From positions 186,001 to 250,000 of the forward strand of contig WPIO01000086.1 in NCBI GenBank assembly GCA_009760855.2: DNA of 64,000 bases, written 5' to 3'. Position numbers and translations under genes: made by a program. A model generated the notes under the pieces. It saw only the letters and a list, made by a program, of their open reading frames with translations. It was not told the DNA's origin and made no database searches. Each line of letters begins with the position of its first letter. The first letter of the stretch is position 1. Below, piece after piece: positions 12,470 to 24,279 of this stretch. This stretch comes from Cristatella mucedo. Lineage: Eukaryota; Bryozoa; Phylactolaemata; Cristatellidae.

Positions 12470-12620
12470 CGTGTGACTCTACCACGTCACTAAGACCATG
12501 TGGATGTTATGCAGGATAGTTTTGTATAGCTTACTCACAGCATTAGAGGCTTTCGGTAGGCATTCGGTAGCCAACAGACATCGTCTCACACAAAAAAGAG
12601 CACTTCAAATACGGCCGGCC
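12470..12620 (-). mobile_element. L2-B 3' fragment
   Basis: Reverse-strand L2-B tail. It shares CACTAAGACCATGTGGATG, GCATTCGGTAGCC and CGTCTCACACA blocks with the copies at 51.4 and 52.9 kb. Confidence 0.75.
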
Positions 12621-12827
12621 CCTGGCGATGTGCGAAAGCTACTGAGAAAGCCGAAGCCATGAAGCCAGTTAAAAGAGACCCAGAGTCAAATGTTAAGGTC
12701 CACCGGCCTCTGGATGACAGCACCGGAAATAACGTCAATTGCACAAGTTAAACCACACGAACAGTATCACTTCTGCCAAAAGTAGTGAGTAACATTGTGA
12801 TGCAAGCGGCAGACAACAACACAACCA

Positions 12828-12912
12828 CATTCAACTTCTGTAGCATCTGCACGATATCCAGGTGTAGTGTTGGAATGTGACCTTTCGCTAGACAATCACA
12901 TGCATCATTATC
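12828..12912 (+). mobile_element. Short L2 RT fragment
   Basis: About 85 bases translate to ASARYPGVVLECDLSLDNHM. This resembles the L2-A motif SARNLGVIFQSDLSLDDHI. The rest of the element is not recognisable around it. Confidence 0.6.
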
Positions 12913-14780
12913 TAATTCCAACGGGACGAGTTTGGAAATTCCCTCAAACTGGGTTCTTCACAAACGCTGCGATTATTCAAAAATCTACCTCATTTTCCGC
13001 CAAAGCATATCACCTTGGGATACATTTGATGCTTTCGGGGAAGCTAGTTTTGTAAGTCTGGTAGCTGCCTTTGACTGCACTCAAATAAAGACATAATTAC
13101 AACAGTATATGAAGGCAGCTCACTTTTCCGGTTCTCTGAAGAATCGTGCTGCTTGATTCTAAGAGTTTAAACGACTAGGTCATTGGAAGGCCTCTTTGTG
13201 CATAGTCACAGTAACTTTAGTCTAACGTGGTAGCAACGCAGGCATTAATAATAAGTTATTTCTCCCACAACTGAGAAGATTTAACAGCCACATACCAGCT
13301 GCAAAACGCTCAAGTTATTCAATCACAGCAGCAATACAAATTGATCCGTAACTATCGCCGTGAGACGGAGGCCACATTGTGTTTGTGGCGGCTAGTTCAA
13401 AAAAAACGTTCAGTCTATTACAAAAAATTGATTAATCCTAGAAATAAATCGTACACTGCTTGTATAAAGAATTTATACAATTATGAAAAATCAGTAATAT
13501 TTCTCACATGAAAGTTTTTTATGAAAAAAATCATCAGTAGAATACCAAATTAACAATCTGGCAGATTTATCGCTACAGTTTATAAAACTAGACAGATTGC
13601 CGAACGGTCATGTTTATTCTTTATCAGCCATGATTTAACCAGAGAGTTGCCAAAAGTGCCGACGTGGTAAACCGACTTTGCTTTGGTTTCTTGAAGTCGG
13701 GCACTCCACTCTTATTTGAATCGAGTATTAGATAAAACTACGGAAAATGTACGGCTCAACTGAAGTTACCATGTTACGTAAAGTCAGTCAGTCGAGAGAC
13801 AAAAAGCATGTGGCTATCTGGACTTTAGGTGATGGTGCAATTGTTTTCATGTGGCTCGTAGCATTGTTTTTCTCTGTCTCGCAACAAAGATTTAATTGAA
13901 TTTCATGGGTGACCAAGATAAAACTAGATATCGCCTACACAACCACACCTTTCACAACCATCTGAGCGTAGAGGTTTTTACCGAGTTTGAAGGTTTCGCC
14001 CAAACACGTTTTTAGCAACCCAGCTGCACCAGTGGGGCCATCCGGAACGGTTTCCAAAACCTCTCAATTACTGATGGTCCTAAGGTTTTAGCTTGCTTGG
14101 ATCGGCGAAAGCTAGTTTCTAAAAAACAGTATTTGTCATGAGGTCTAGCTTTGGATAGTGTCCCTTTCTCCTGAGCTATCTGGGCTATGATTACCGATGT
14201 AATGGCATATCAGGTTTATTCTATAGGCATACACCTACCGAATTGCGTTCACAAGCCACTGACAATCAAAACACAATATCGATACATTTGCTTGAAAAGC
14301 AATTATATCTGTAAATGTACATTCGTCGCAACCATACGACTTTGACTTGGGAACGGAATGGAGAAGACTATACACATTGCTATCCTAGGCTATAAAAAAG
14401 CAATTTCATTTAATGACCTTTGCCATGTATGTGTAGAAATGGAGTTGAATTCAGCATCACTTGATCGGCCTACCTCACTTAAAAACCTACTGATTACAGC
14501 CAGATCTAGGTGGCGTGACTGTCTTAAGTTTGCAGAACCAAGTAGTAAATAGAAGTGGCTAAATTTAGACAACAACCGAGTTGAATCATGATGTCCCTGA
14601 TCGTTTCATCTCTGGTGTGTCGATCTCTAAAGCCCTATTTTATGTTGTATACATATTTTTAGCCTTACATGCAACGTTCTTGGAGGGTCCAGGCTACCAG
14701 CATCAAACCCTTCATCCATGTGCACCCCGTCGTGAATTCACTCTCTCCGAAAATCGATGTGGATATGGATGAGTCAGTGA
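12913..14780. other. Upstream region of Kunitz copy B; no other gene seen
   Basis: Open frames are at most 64 codons and lack features. The last few hundred bases directly precede the TATA promoter of copy B and may hold its enhancers. No recognised repeats were seen. Confidence 0.4.
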
Positions 14781-14789
14781 ATTCTGCAC

Positions 14790-14797
14790 TATAAAAG
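14790..14797 (+). promoter_or_regulatory. TATA box, Kunitz copy B
   Basis: TATAAAAG with start-site-like sequence about 25-32 bases downstream (around 14820). A candidate first exon ends in the strong donor GAAAG|GTATGT at 14875/14876. The order TATA, short exon, donor suggests a highly expressed, tissue-specific secretory gene. It is inferred from spacing only. Confidence 0.6.
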
Positions 14798-14819
14798 CAA
14801 CTGCCCACAATAGCTTTCA

Positions 14820-14875
14820 AGCAACAGCTTTGGTGGAGAAACCTCCTGCTACTTCATTGAAGAATTAAGTGAAAG
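14820..14875 (+). other. Candidate non-coding first exon, Kunitz copy B
   Basis: About 56 bases between the expected transcription start and the donor at 14876. It has no start codon in frame with the protein. It would splice to the acceptor at 17471-17472, leaving a ten-base leader before ATG at 17483. The last 28 bases before 14904 cannot be compared with copy A, which starts at the window edge. Confidence 0.45.
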
Positions 14876-17472
14876 GTATGTCAAACTAAACGTCGGTTGT
14901 GCAATTGACTTGCTCATTAAGTCCAGAGCTGTAATTGTAACTGCTCTTTGAGGAAAATGTATGTACTAGCATTAAAATAATCTGTTTACAACGTTTAACC
15001 ATCATCGTTATCTCTAACGAGGCAACCATATAGCTTCCTCGCCTACGTACATGAAGAGGTGACCTGGTCTCCATGCAGATTAGGTAGCCACTTCGCGAAT
15101 GTTGACCGTAAAAAGTTCTGCAAGTACTCGGGACGTGATGCGGATGATGGAAAACATAAAATTCCCATAGTTTCGGTGAATCTAAAAATGATAATTCTCT
15201 TAGGCCATCATTAATTTTTCACGAATTTTGCATAACTCTCAAAGTCAGCTGGTCACGTTGAAGCCTTACCAAAGTTACACTAGACTAAATCAACTGCACT
15301 TTAAAATCTGCCTTTGACGATATGAAATTACACAATTCATTGTTTTTTTATACCATTTGTATCAGATTATAACGTCAAAGTTAGCCTAAGAATGTTTGGC
15401 AACCGATTTCAACGCCTGCAACTAAGAGCTGGCAGTGCCTTTAAGCTGTATAAAAATTATAACAGCCGATTTCAAAATCGGAGGGTAAGCATCGTGCTGT
15501 GAATCGTATTTGTTAACTCTAAATTACACAGCTCTTCTAGGCCATTTTTTCTGATCGAGTAGTGTATCGTAACCAGAGACGATTTTGTCACTCATTTTAA
15601 GGTACTCACAAACACTCACTATTGCAAACCTGATTGGTAATTAGATTCAATCAAGTTTGATATCATACTACTCGCTATTTTACTCAGCCTTTTTGCTTTA
15701 CGTCTGAATAACGACCTCAACCTTTTTAGAAATTGTGTTTGCTTAGCTCTTGTGCTCCATTAGCCTAGAAATCAGCTCGACAGGCGTAAGTATGTCATTA
15801 GACCTATCGAGATATACAATTACAGAACATGTTTCCAATACCCCAACAGCTTTCGTAGGTTTCACGTAATTTATCTTCAGTATTTCAATGCAGACTGCGG
15901 TACCATCTTGCTTGCTAAATTACATGTAAGCTAACTTTAAAGCACATCTTAAAGAGATTCGTAACAAATATTGTGCTCTATATCAAACAATATTATGTAG
16001 CTCTACGAATCATCAAACGTAGAAGCATCAGTTTTTACCTATTAAGCTAATGGCTAACAACCGATTTGCCAAACAGTTTGCTGATATGACGGAATCTTTC
16101 ACAAGCTTATCAGTTGACCTCCAAGCAGACATGGAACGGCTCATTATAAGGCGAGTTCCCAGCAATATCTGAAACAGTCCTTAGCCTGTTACGTTGTATG
16201 GTCTTAAATGAGTACTCGATAAGTATACGTGCTTAGTAATTATTGGTACTTTATATCCCTACAAAATTCAACAGCTTATCACTGAAAGTGAACTAAGTAA
16301 ACTCAGACAAGTAGAAAAGATATAACTAATAGCTGACTAATAGCTTCAGTATTTTTTTTTATTGGAATCTACACAATGATTTGTATACTGTTAATATCCT
16401 TTTCAAGATAATAACCAATACGGCCCATATTTAAATACAATCAGAGATCTTAAAGATTAAAATAGAGACGATAAATTTCATAATTTATAAGTTTGAAATT
16501 TTAGTTTTTCAACCATTGTTACATCGTAAAGGGCTCCTAAAGTTAGTGACAGAACCCCAAATGCTGACGTGTTTTTTTTTATTTTGATTGAAATCAGACC
16601 CTCGAGAAGTGAGTTCTTAAACCATTGGGATATTTACAACACTCAATGCACGTTTAGTGGCAGAGGCTCGCTGCGAAAGTAAGATTTCTATATTTACCTA
16701 GTTTAACATTCCTACACTAGTTATCTGCTTTTCTCTTGCAGAGCGAGTATAAATTTACTAATGAATATTGCTAGACCATTGATTGAAAATACACGCTGTA
16801 GCTTGTCAAGAAATTCTTATCTAAGCAAAGTGCAATTTATTTATGTATTTGACAAAAAACTCGGCATCATTTCCTGTAGAACCGATGACATTTTTGTAGT
16901 TGGAACAAGAATACGCACGAAGTTACACTGTTCCACAATATAACTTAAATTATTATGCTCATATTTACCAAGTATAAATGTTTAATCTAACGATAACACT
17001 CGTTGCAGTCTCCTCACCAAAATTTTGTTATATTGCCAATAATTATCTATCACGATAAGTACTATGGTTTTAAGGGAGCCTGTTATGTATTCACTGCCCA
17101 TTAGTAAAATTCGACATTATGCTCGAAAAAGCACCGAATCCCCATAGAATTAGCCGACTCCAGCCTAACTACTGTGGTTTTACACTTCATTTGATGGCTC
17201 ACAATTTATTAAGGTAATGTGACCTTGATCACTAACGGGTGATCAAATTGGTATTTATAGGAGGAGCGAAACCACGAAATCAATCCGTGCGAATTCTTTA
17301 CAATGTATTCAGCTTCAGCACTTTAGTTAAATACTAGGTTCTTATTCCAAGGACAATTTTTTACTTTGTAAGACAAAAACGCCTCACATTGTTTTTTGAC
17401 AGCTAATGTAATTTTGTGTTACTGCAAAAAACAGTATGTACATGCATAGTAAGGTGTCATGCTTCTCTGCAG
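14876..17472 (+). other. Probable 5' intron of Kunitz gene, copy B
   Basis: Donor GTATGT at 14876 and a pyrimidine-rich acceptor ending CTCTGCAG at 17472. Nothing else is recognised inside. A 60-codon frame at 16761-16943 exists only because an A-run is one base longer than in copy A, so it is not a conserved gene. Confidence 0.45.
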
Positions 17473-17482
17473 GTCAATCAAG

Positions 17483-18632
17483 ATGAAGTCAGCACTGGCA
17501 ATTATTCTTGTCATATGCTTTTCTGTAAGTAATTCGTGGCGTTAAAAGTATATGCTAGTTGCTGCAATCCTTGAGATGCATAAACTCTAGCCTAAAAGAT
17601 TTCTGGATCAGACCGTTTGCTATGTGTGTTGTTAAAATATTTCCACTATGTGTAAGTGCTCCTAATTTTTCTCTTTAGGTAACGGCTGAGGCAAATTCAG
17701 GTATGTCGAAATTCTAGATAGCCAAAAAAACTTTCGCGAACTGATAAATACAGAGTGATTATGAGAATAAAATCAAACCGTGCTGACACTGTGCATGCTG
17801 CCACTAACCAAATTTGCATGCTGACCATATGCATGTCACCCCTAACCACAATATTAATTGTGTTTGTCTTACAAGCATTGTTTTACTTACCATTCAATTG
17901 CATTTCCCTTTGCAGCAAATGTAAAGCGCCTAGAAAGAGATTAAGTTCTCTGAGGCGCTTTATCAAGTGTATTATTATTACTATTATTAAAGCACAACCA
18001 GCACGTGCTCTCCTAAATCATTTAATCTTAAAGGCCAGCAATAGTTATTCCATAGAGCCAACTGGATGATTTGTTTTCTTCCAGCAGTGAAAGACCATCT
18101 ATAATTTTGATGCAATTGAAATTATCTTTTTTTCAGCTTGCACATTGCCTCCGTCGAGTGGACCTTGCAGAGGAAAATTTATGAAGTACTACTACGATCC
18201 AAATTCTTGTCAGTGCAAACTCTTTTGGTACGGCGGATGCTTCGGTAATTTGAATCGATTTGGGTCCAAAACGGAATGCAAGGCTACATGCAGTGAAGGT
18301 GAGTGCTAGTTTTCTTAATTGTATTGAGCTATAAATTGATACATTTAAACATGTAATCTTAAAACTGCTTATATTAACCAATTGGCTACAGCGTCGTGTA
18401 TTCCATTAATTTTGGAACCTTAAATATATTGTATCAGTGACTATATCACTTTCATAAGCGTATGTAACATATTTTAATTGAGTATCGATGTTAGGGATCA
18501 ATCGCTTTTCCCTTACACCTCTTTTTAAATCAATGCATTAAATCTCTTATAGTTTTTTTCGAAAGTACAAGAACGAAAACTGAGCATGTTTTCCTTCATC
18601 TAAATATATGTATATAATATAATAATAATAAT

Positions 18633-18672
<40 letters not shown>

Positions 18673-19884
18673 TATAATATATAATATATAATATATATAA
18701 TATATATAATATATATAATATATATAATATATAATATATAATATATATATAATATATATATAATAATATATATATATCTAAATATATATCTAAATATATA
18801 TAAATATATAGTCTTGACTCGTCTGCCGTGAGCCTCAAAGTTGTCAAATCACACTTCTTCTCGCCGACCTGCACTGGCTGCCAGTCAAGCAACGGACCGA
18901 CTTCAATGCTGTGTCCTTCACTCTTAGGTCACTTCTTTCTTTGGCTCTTGCCTATCTTTCGGATCTACTCTCTCACCAGGCCAAGCATTGTACCGCTCAC
19001 TTTTTGGAATCCAACAGTCTACCAACACCTCGTACAAACTCCAAATCCTTTGCAGACCTTACATTTAGTTCGTATGCTTCCAAAGCCTGGAACTCACTCA
19101 CGACTTGGGTCACAACAGAGATTCATTTGACCTCTTTGAAAAAGAACTTAAAGCGCAACTATATACGACAGCATTTAGTGGGCTCCGGTGATTCTTACTG
19201 CGTGTGCTTTTGGATGCTGACACTGTGCATACTACCACTAATCACACATTTTTGCTAACCCTGTGCATGTCACATAGAATAGTTGTATTATTGTTGTTTA
19301 TCCAGTGCGACATTATTCGCCATTCAATAGCGTTTTTCTTTACAAGTAAATGAAAAGGACTAGAAATAGACTGAAATCTATGAGGACACTTTATCAAGTG
19401 TTTTATTTTTATTGTCATTGTTGGCCCAGACTAAAGAGACATATTATAAATGGCCTTCAAAATATATCGTGACTAGATGCCCCAATTCCGAGCAGGAAAA
19501 TTGAATCCGAATCACGACTATGGTGCCGACTTAGAATAAATGCCTAGAATTATTTCCCATTGACACCAAATGATTTAAAAAAGCAAGTTTATGTGAACGA
19601 TATTTCTTGTTTGCTAAGTCACTGCCATGCTAAGAACGAGATCTGTTCGGAAATAGCTGGCTGAGAGCAATACCATGAGTAATTATGACACCTTATAATG
19701 TCTTCCCTGTGAGAGTGCTGACTTGGGCACCGTTGTTCTAAGTCGGCCTTGAATTCGAAAGCCGATTCACCATGTGGCACATTCTAAATATTAACTTTCA
19801 AGTTGTTTTTGTACGTATACACAATTTTTACTTGAGAGAATAACCTATTTCATTTCTTTCGTTGCAGCATGCCCTCGAGGTTAA
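17483..19884 (+). CDS. Secreted Kunitz/BPTI-domain protein, copy B (4 exons)
   Basis: Coding exons are 17483-17524, 17679-17700, 18137-18298 and 19868-19884. All four are identical to copy A, so the 80-residue product, with signal peptide, Kunitz core, Arg33 at P1 and extra Cys46 and Cys77, is the same. Introns are 154, 436 and 1,569 bases. The size changes relative to copy A come from T and A runs and from the AT microsatellite. This copy has a visible promoter (TATA at 14790) and a poly(A) signal at 19956-19961, and it appears intact. Both copies are on the plus strand, so each has its own complete set of exons and could be expressed independently. Confidence 0.9.
17776..17993 (+). mobile_element. 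L2-A 3' tail in Kunitz intron 2, copy B
   Basis: Same insertion as at 2862-3078, with the GCGCC hairpin and ATT tail. It was carried along by the duplication. Confidence 0.85.
18600..18811. repeat. AT-rich microsatellite in Kunitz intron 3, copy B
   Basis: About 212 bases of AT, AAT and ATAT blocks. The internal order of the blocks differs from copy A while the flanks are conserved. Confidence 0.95.
18812..19421 (+). mobile_element. L2-A fragment in intron 3, copy B
   Basis: Duplicate of 3892-4500, with the same truncation point, frameshifts and tail. Confidence 0.85.
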
Positions 19885-19955
19885 AAAACGAGATTATGTA
19901 TCCGAAGGCGAATCGTCGCGACATTGAGTGTTATACGACTGATGAATAACATCGA

Positions 19956-19961
19956 AATAAA
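19956..19961 (+). promoter_or_regulatory. Polyadenylation signal, Kunitz copy B
   Basis: AATAAA at the same distance from the stop codon as in copy A. Confidence 0.75.
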
Positions 19962-20611
19962 CGATCGAGTATTGAAAGCCAAAGTTTTATTTCGCGAAGA
20001 TACTTTTATCTCAATTGATTCATAAGATCAAGTATGCATCACAAGTTTGCTAAATATGGTTACATATAATTAGCTAGTTGTAATAAATACGATCTCCTGT
20101 AAATACGTTTAGAGACTTGATTGACACTCAGAACAGTTTAGAAATTACGGTTTGAGAGTGGGATAGAAAAATTCAAATTTAAATAGATGGCTAAACGAAT
20201 GAAATATTGTCTCTATGAGCGTTTATGTAAACTAAGTTAAATATTGCTAGTAATCTTAATTGCAGAATCTAAAACACTCGGGGTAGCCAAAGCATTAGTT
20301 AAAAAACAAAACTGGAGTCCTACCAGTAACCAGATAAGTTTACCCTCGCTATTCAGTTGTTATTTAAAAATGATTTTGAAAATAGAAGAGATACTGTGAC
20401 TGGGACTGACTAATCTGCTCCGCTCTGATTTGCCTGCGCCTCTGCGAATTTTTGTTTCCTCTTTAGTTGCTTACTCGCCAGTCTCACTTTGGGCATTCTT
20501 ATCGATGGCTCGACCAAGAGAAGTGCCCTGCAGCCAACGGAGAGTATTTACGGGTTTTTGGAATTAGCAGTTCTCTTGGGGGGGGCTCTGCTTTGGATTC
20601 AAAGGTACTAC

Positions 20612-21251
20612 ATCCGAGACCTGACCGAAGTTTACAAGTAAACTAATAATGCACCTATGTATGACAGCACTTAGTTGGACCCAGTGATTTGCCCACCGTG
20701 AGCTAATTCTTGGTGGCAATGTGCATGCTGCAAGAAGGACGAATCAGAGGGACCCACTGAATGCGGTCTTAAATAGGTGTGTTTCTAAGTTCATATTAAA
20801 CGTGGTTAAGTCATGTGACGCTCTGCTGCCAGTCGGGAGGGAGTTCCAGGCTTTGTGAGCATACGAACTAAATGCACGGTGCCAATGCTGCCAAACCCTG
20901 AAACTCAATCCCGTTTTGCACCGCAACATCCCCCAACTTGTAATGTATTTTAAACTAAGCAATAAGTAATTGAAAAGCACCTATTTATGACGGTACTTAG
21001 CGGGTCCGGGTGATTTGCCCTTGATGTACTAATGCAATCTGACAGTGCTGCTTGCTGCCACTAACCACACTTGAATGTTCACCTTGAGCATGTCACCCTT
21101 AATCATTTTACTTACGTTGTTTACCTATCATGATACCACTAACCATTCAATCGTGATTCCTTGACAGCAAATGTAACGAGCCAAGAAAAGACCTGAGTTG
21201 TCTGAGAGCACTTTATCAAGTGCATTATCATTATCATCATTATTTAAACTT
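20612..21251 (+). mobile_element. L2-A tail pieces with inverted insert, copy B
   Basis: Duplicate of the compound at 5693-6330. It includes the internal reverse-strand piece at about 20725-20885. Confidence 0.75.
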
Positions 21252-21784
21252 CCTCTTGGTATGACGTTAACCAAAGTTTGAAATGTGTACTATTACGTTT
21301 TTACTCAAGACCGACAGATCATTGTGGACCACCTCTCCACATAAGTGATAGTTTTTCCCATGCTGGCACAGTGCTAAACTGCAATAAAGTCAAGTTTTAG
21401 TGGCGATTTCAGAGTGAGGATGTGACGTCCGTCGTCTATCAAGGGACACCTTAAAGTAGAAGATACATGAGGGGCCATTATCAGACGATCCTATTTTCTC
21501 TACTTGAAAAAATCTTATTGATGATGGATGCTACTGCCATTTTTAAGACTGCATTTCATCCCTATGACATTGGAAAGTGGATTTTTTTTTCCTTTCTGGG
21601 AATCATTTTTTTATCCAAACTTCGTGATACACTATAGACTAATACGACACTGAAATTCGCATTTACAAAGCTTATTTTATCCCTATTCCCTCAATCCTTA
21701 TATATCCTTATTTATATCCCTAAACTTTAACAATGAAGAATCCAACCTAATAATCGTAGGCAGATACTTACCGATTATTATGTG

Positions 21785-22016
21785 TACCTGACCCTTAGGC
21801 AAGATCAGTCTGGCATCCTTCGGATGATATTGCTCGTAATGAAAGTGGACTGGACCAAAACAAATTGTTCGTCAAAAACCACTCTTCTTTGGCTATCAGG
21901 TCGGATCAATTTTCATTAATTCAATCTTTCGAAGTTCAGTACTTTCACTTGGAGAATGTAGCTAAAATAACGACCTTTGCTGATCAAAGACCGACTGTTA
22001 AAACATGTCATGTGCT
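21785..22016 (+). mobile_element. L2-A fragment truncated at duplication edge, copy B
   Basis: Matches the first 230 bases of the element at 6860-7857, then stops abruptly at 22016 in the RT region. The 3' part and tail are missing. Confidence 0.8.
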
Positions 22017-23040
22017 GGGTGAGGGCACGCTGTGGGCTTAAGAAGAGGTGCAAACTCGTCGAGCATATCAACTCGTGTCGGGTTGTAGAAAACTACCAGT
22101 GATGACTGGTCAGACGGGGGATTAAGTAGCAGGGGGCGAAGCATATATTTTCTCAGGGACAGCAGTGATGTCAACGGTCTTCAGGTTTCGTAATTGAAAC
22201 GTTATTTTAGATGGGGAGGGGTGTACACATTGTACACTGAATGAGAATTGCATGTGGTCAGATATGCATGATTCGGTATTACTAGGTGAGGACTGAGTAC
22301 AGTTTTATTAAGAAAATTAGTCGAGAATGTGTACCTTCATGTGAGTAGGGCTATGCACAGGAGCCACAAGAAACAGTGAGTCATTCATTGCACGGAATTC
22401 AGTGCTGCAGCGTCAGATCAGTTTTCAAAATCAATGTTCATGTCACAATTATGAGTAAAGATCAATGTTTTGCACAGCGAATTGAAACGAGTAAGAGAAG
22501 TCCAAGATAAAAGTTGACTTGATTCCTGGTGAGCGATAGACTACAGCCACCATTGGTAGCTTGTTGTCGGATGAAAGCGATCGTGTCGAAAGACCGCTTT
22601 GAGGGAACAGCAAATCGCTTGAGCTCAAATTTTAAGGGAGTGACGGCAGAAACTCCGACTACAGATATGCTGAATTTATGGCTGTGAAAGATGAAGAAAC
22701 CAGCCGGGGCCGCACCTTTATTTGAAGGACAGTTTACTGATTTTAGCCGAAATACAGTCGGGGCAAGCAGGTCCGGACCTTTTTTTAAAAAATAGGGTCT
22801 TTTATTACTGTGGTTGGTTGCACATTCCAGAAGGATTATAGAGACAAGTGGCTCTTCTAGAGTTTTAACCAGCCCGATGACTTCTAAGCTGGAAAAATAC
22901 CTATCAAAAATTTGGGGAACAGAAATGTGAAGATTAGGAGAGAAGGTGCCGAGTGGTTTGTTTCGACCGATTTGATCGTTTCACAATTCTTTAAAGCTTA
23001 TTACCGGAAAAAGGTAGCTCAAACTGAATGGTTCTCTTCG
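22017..23040 (-). mobile_element. L2-A endonuclease region
   Basis: Antisense L2-A sequence that parallels 41290-42200 and 29660-30470. Shared landmarks on the plus strand include GGGTGAGGGCAC, CAAACTCGTCGA and GACAATGAGTCA-like blocks. Frames are heavily broken. It is joined head-on to the truncated forward L2-A at 22016. Confidence 0.75.
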
Positions 23041-23199
23041 TTTGCTTCACAGTTTTTGGATTGCACTATCGATACGGAATAAGTCAGTGTGAGATATTAT
23101 ACTTTTTTGTGCGTTGGGCTTTTCGGTAAAATACCTGAGACGGCCGAGCCAACAAGTTATCAGCATCAAAGGGCTTCTTATCAGGCTAACCATGTTATT

Positions 23200-23975
23200 T
23201 AAACTTTGGATACCCAATATTGCTAAAGATTTGGCTAGTGTAGACAGGGATACCACATCTCAATTGTTCTGAGCAAATGTGACATCCCGTATTGACTTCT
23301 GTAACTCACTGCTTAATGGACTAGCAGATTGTGCACTCAGGCGCTTCCACTTGGAGACGAACTCACCAGCTATCCTTGTCTCTCGTGAGCTTGGCTGTTG
23401 CCACATCACAACACCTCTTGCCGACCTGCACTGGCTCCCAGTTATGCAATTCATCGTTTTCAAGTTTTTTTTCACTTACTTTTTTGATCCCTTCATTCTT
23501 TAACTCCAGCCTACCTATCAGATCTAGTCCACCACCAGGCAAAGTATCGTACCGCCTGCTTTTTTGTTTTAACTGCTTACCCATATCTTTTATAAATCTC
23601 AATTCTTTCAGAGACCATGCATTTAATTTGATAATCCCACAGCATGGGATTAAATCCCGACTTACATCATTACATGTCCTGACTTTTCCACATTAAAAAA
23701 ACTACAAATATATATATTTACGACAGGATTTAGTGGATACGGGTGATAAGTTGTTTATGGGCTATGGGTTGTGATACTGTGCATTGCACCACAATCTAAA
23801 CTTGCAAGACCCTCTGCATGTCACTTCAAACCGTGTTATTCCTTATGTGCATCAAGTATGATACTGCCAAACATTAGATTGCGTTTCCTTGGCAGCGAAT
23901 GCGAAGTGCCTACGATTACACTGAGTTCTCTGAGGGCGCTATGCTACATGCATTATTAATATTATTATGCCACGA
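23200..23975 (+). mobile_element. L2-A RT C-terminus and tail
   Basis: Forward, 5'-truncated. Frames carry VTSRIDFCNSLLNGLADCAL and LADLHWLPVMQ. The tail has a partly decayed hairpin and ends in ATTATTAATATTATT near 23970. Confidence 0.85.
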
Positions 23976-24279
23976 TTAAAGTAGTGCAGTATAAACTTAA
24001 TACTGGTACTAATTGTTTCTTATATCTTTAGGCTGCAGACAAGGTTAAGCTAAAACCTTCTGCTGCCATGCATAACCAATGTCATTTTTATGTCATTAGC
24101 CTCAGGTCATGTCCCAGCAGCTTTCAAAAAAGCTTGATTCGGGCCACTTCTCAAGAAAACAATACTAGACCAAGAGAACTTAGGTAACTACCGCCCAGTC
24201 TTCCTTCTACCATTCCTATGAAAGACTCGGGAACGGGTTATGGTAGACCAGCTATACTCATATATCGAAACCTCACAGT

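Larger units (their letters stand above)
14904..22016. repeat. Segmental duplication, copy B
   Basis: Direct repeat of 1-7097, 16 bases longer overall. The two copies start 14,903 bases apart. The right edge at 22016 cuts an L2-A element in its RT region and joins it to an antisense L2-A endonuclease region, so copy B carries the rearranged junction and copy A the uninterrupted sequence. The left edge may lie further left than 14904, because the partner sequence is outside the window. Confidence 0.95.

Noticed and set aside
16761-16943. A 60-codon frame in the 5' intron of copy B
   Set aside because: It is not open in copy A because of a one-base A-run difference, and it has no recognisable features.
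24031-24048. A possible third Kunitz terminal exon: an acceptor-like TATCTTTAG followed by a Cys codon and an early TAA, as in exon 4
   Set aside because: The same bases read in frame as the start of the L2-A linker (AADKVKLKPSAA), and no Kunitz exon 3 is found nearby.
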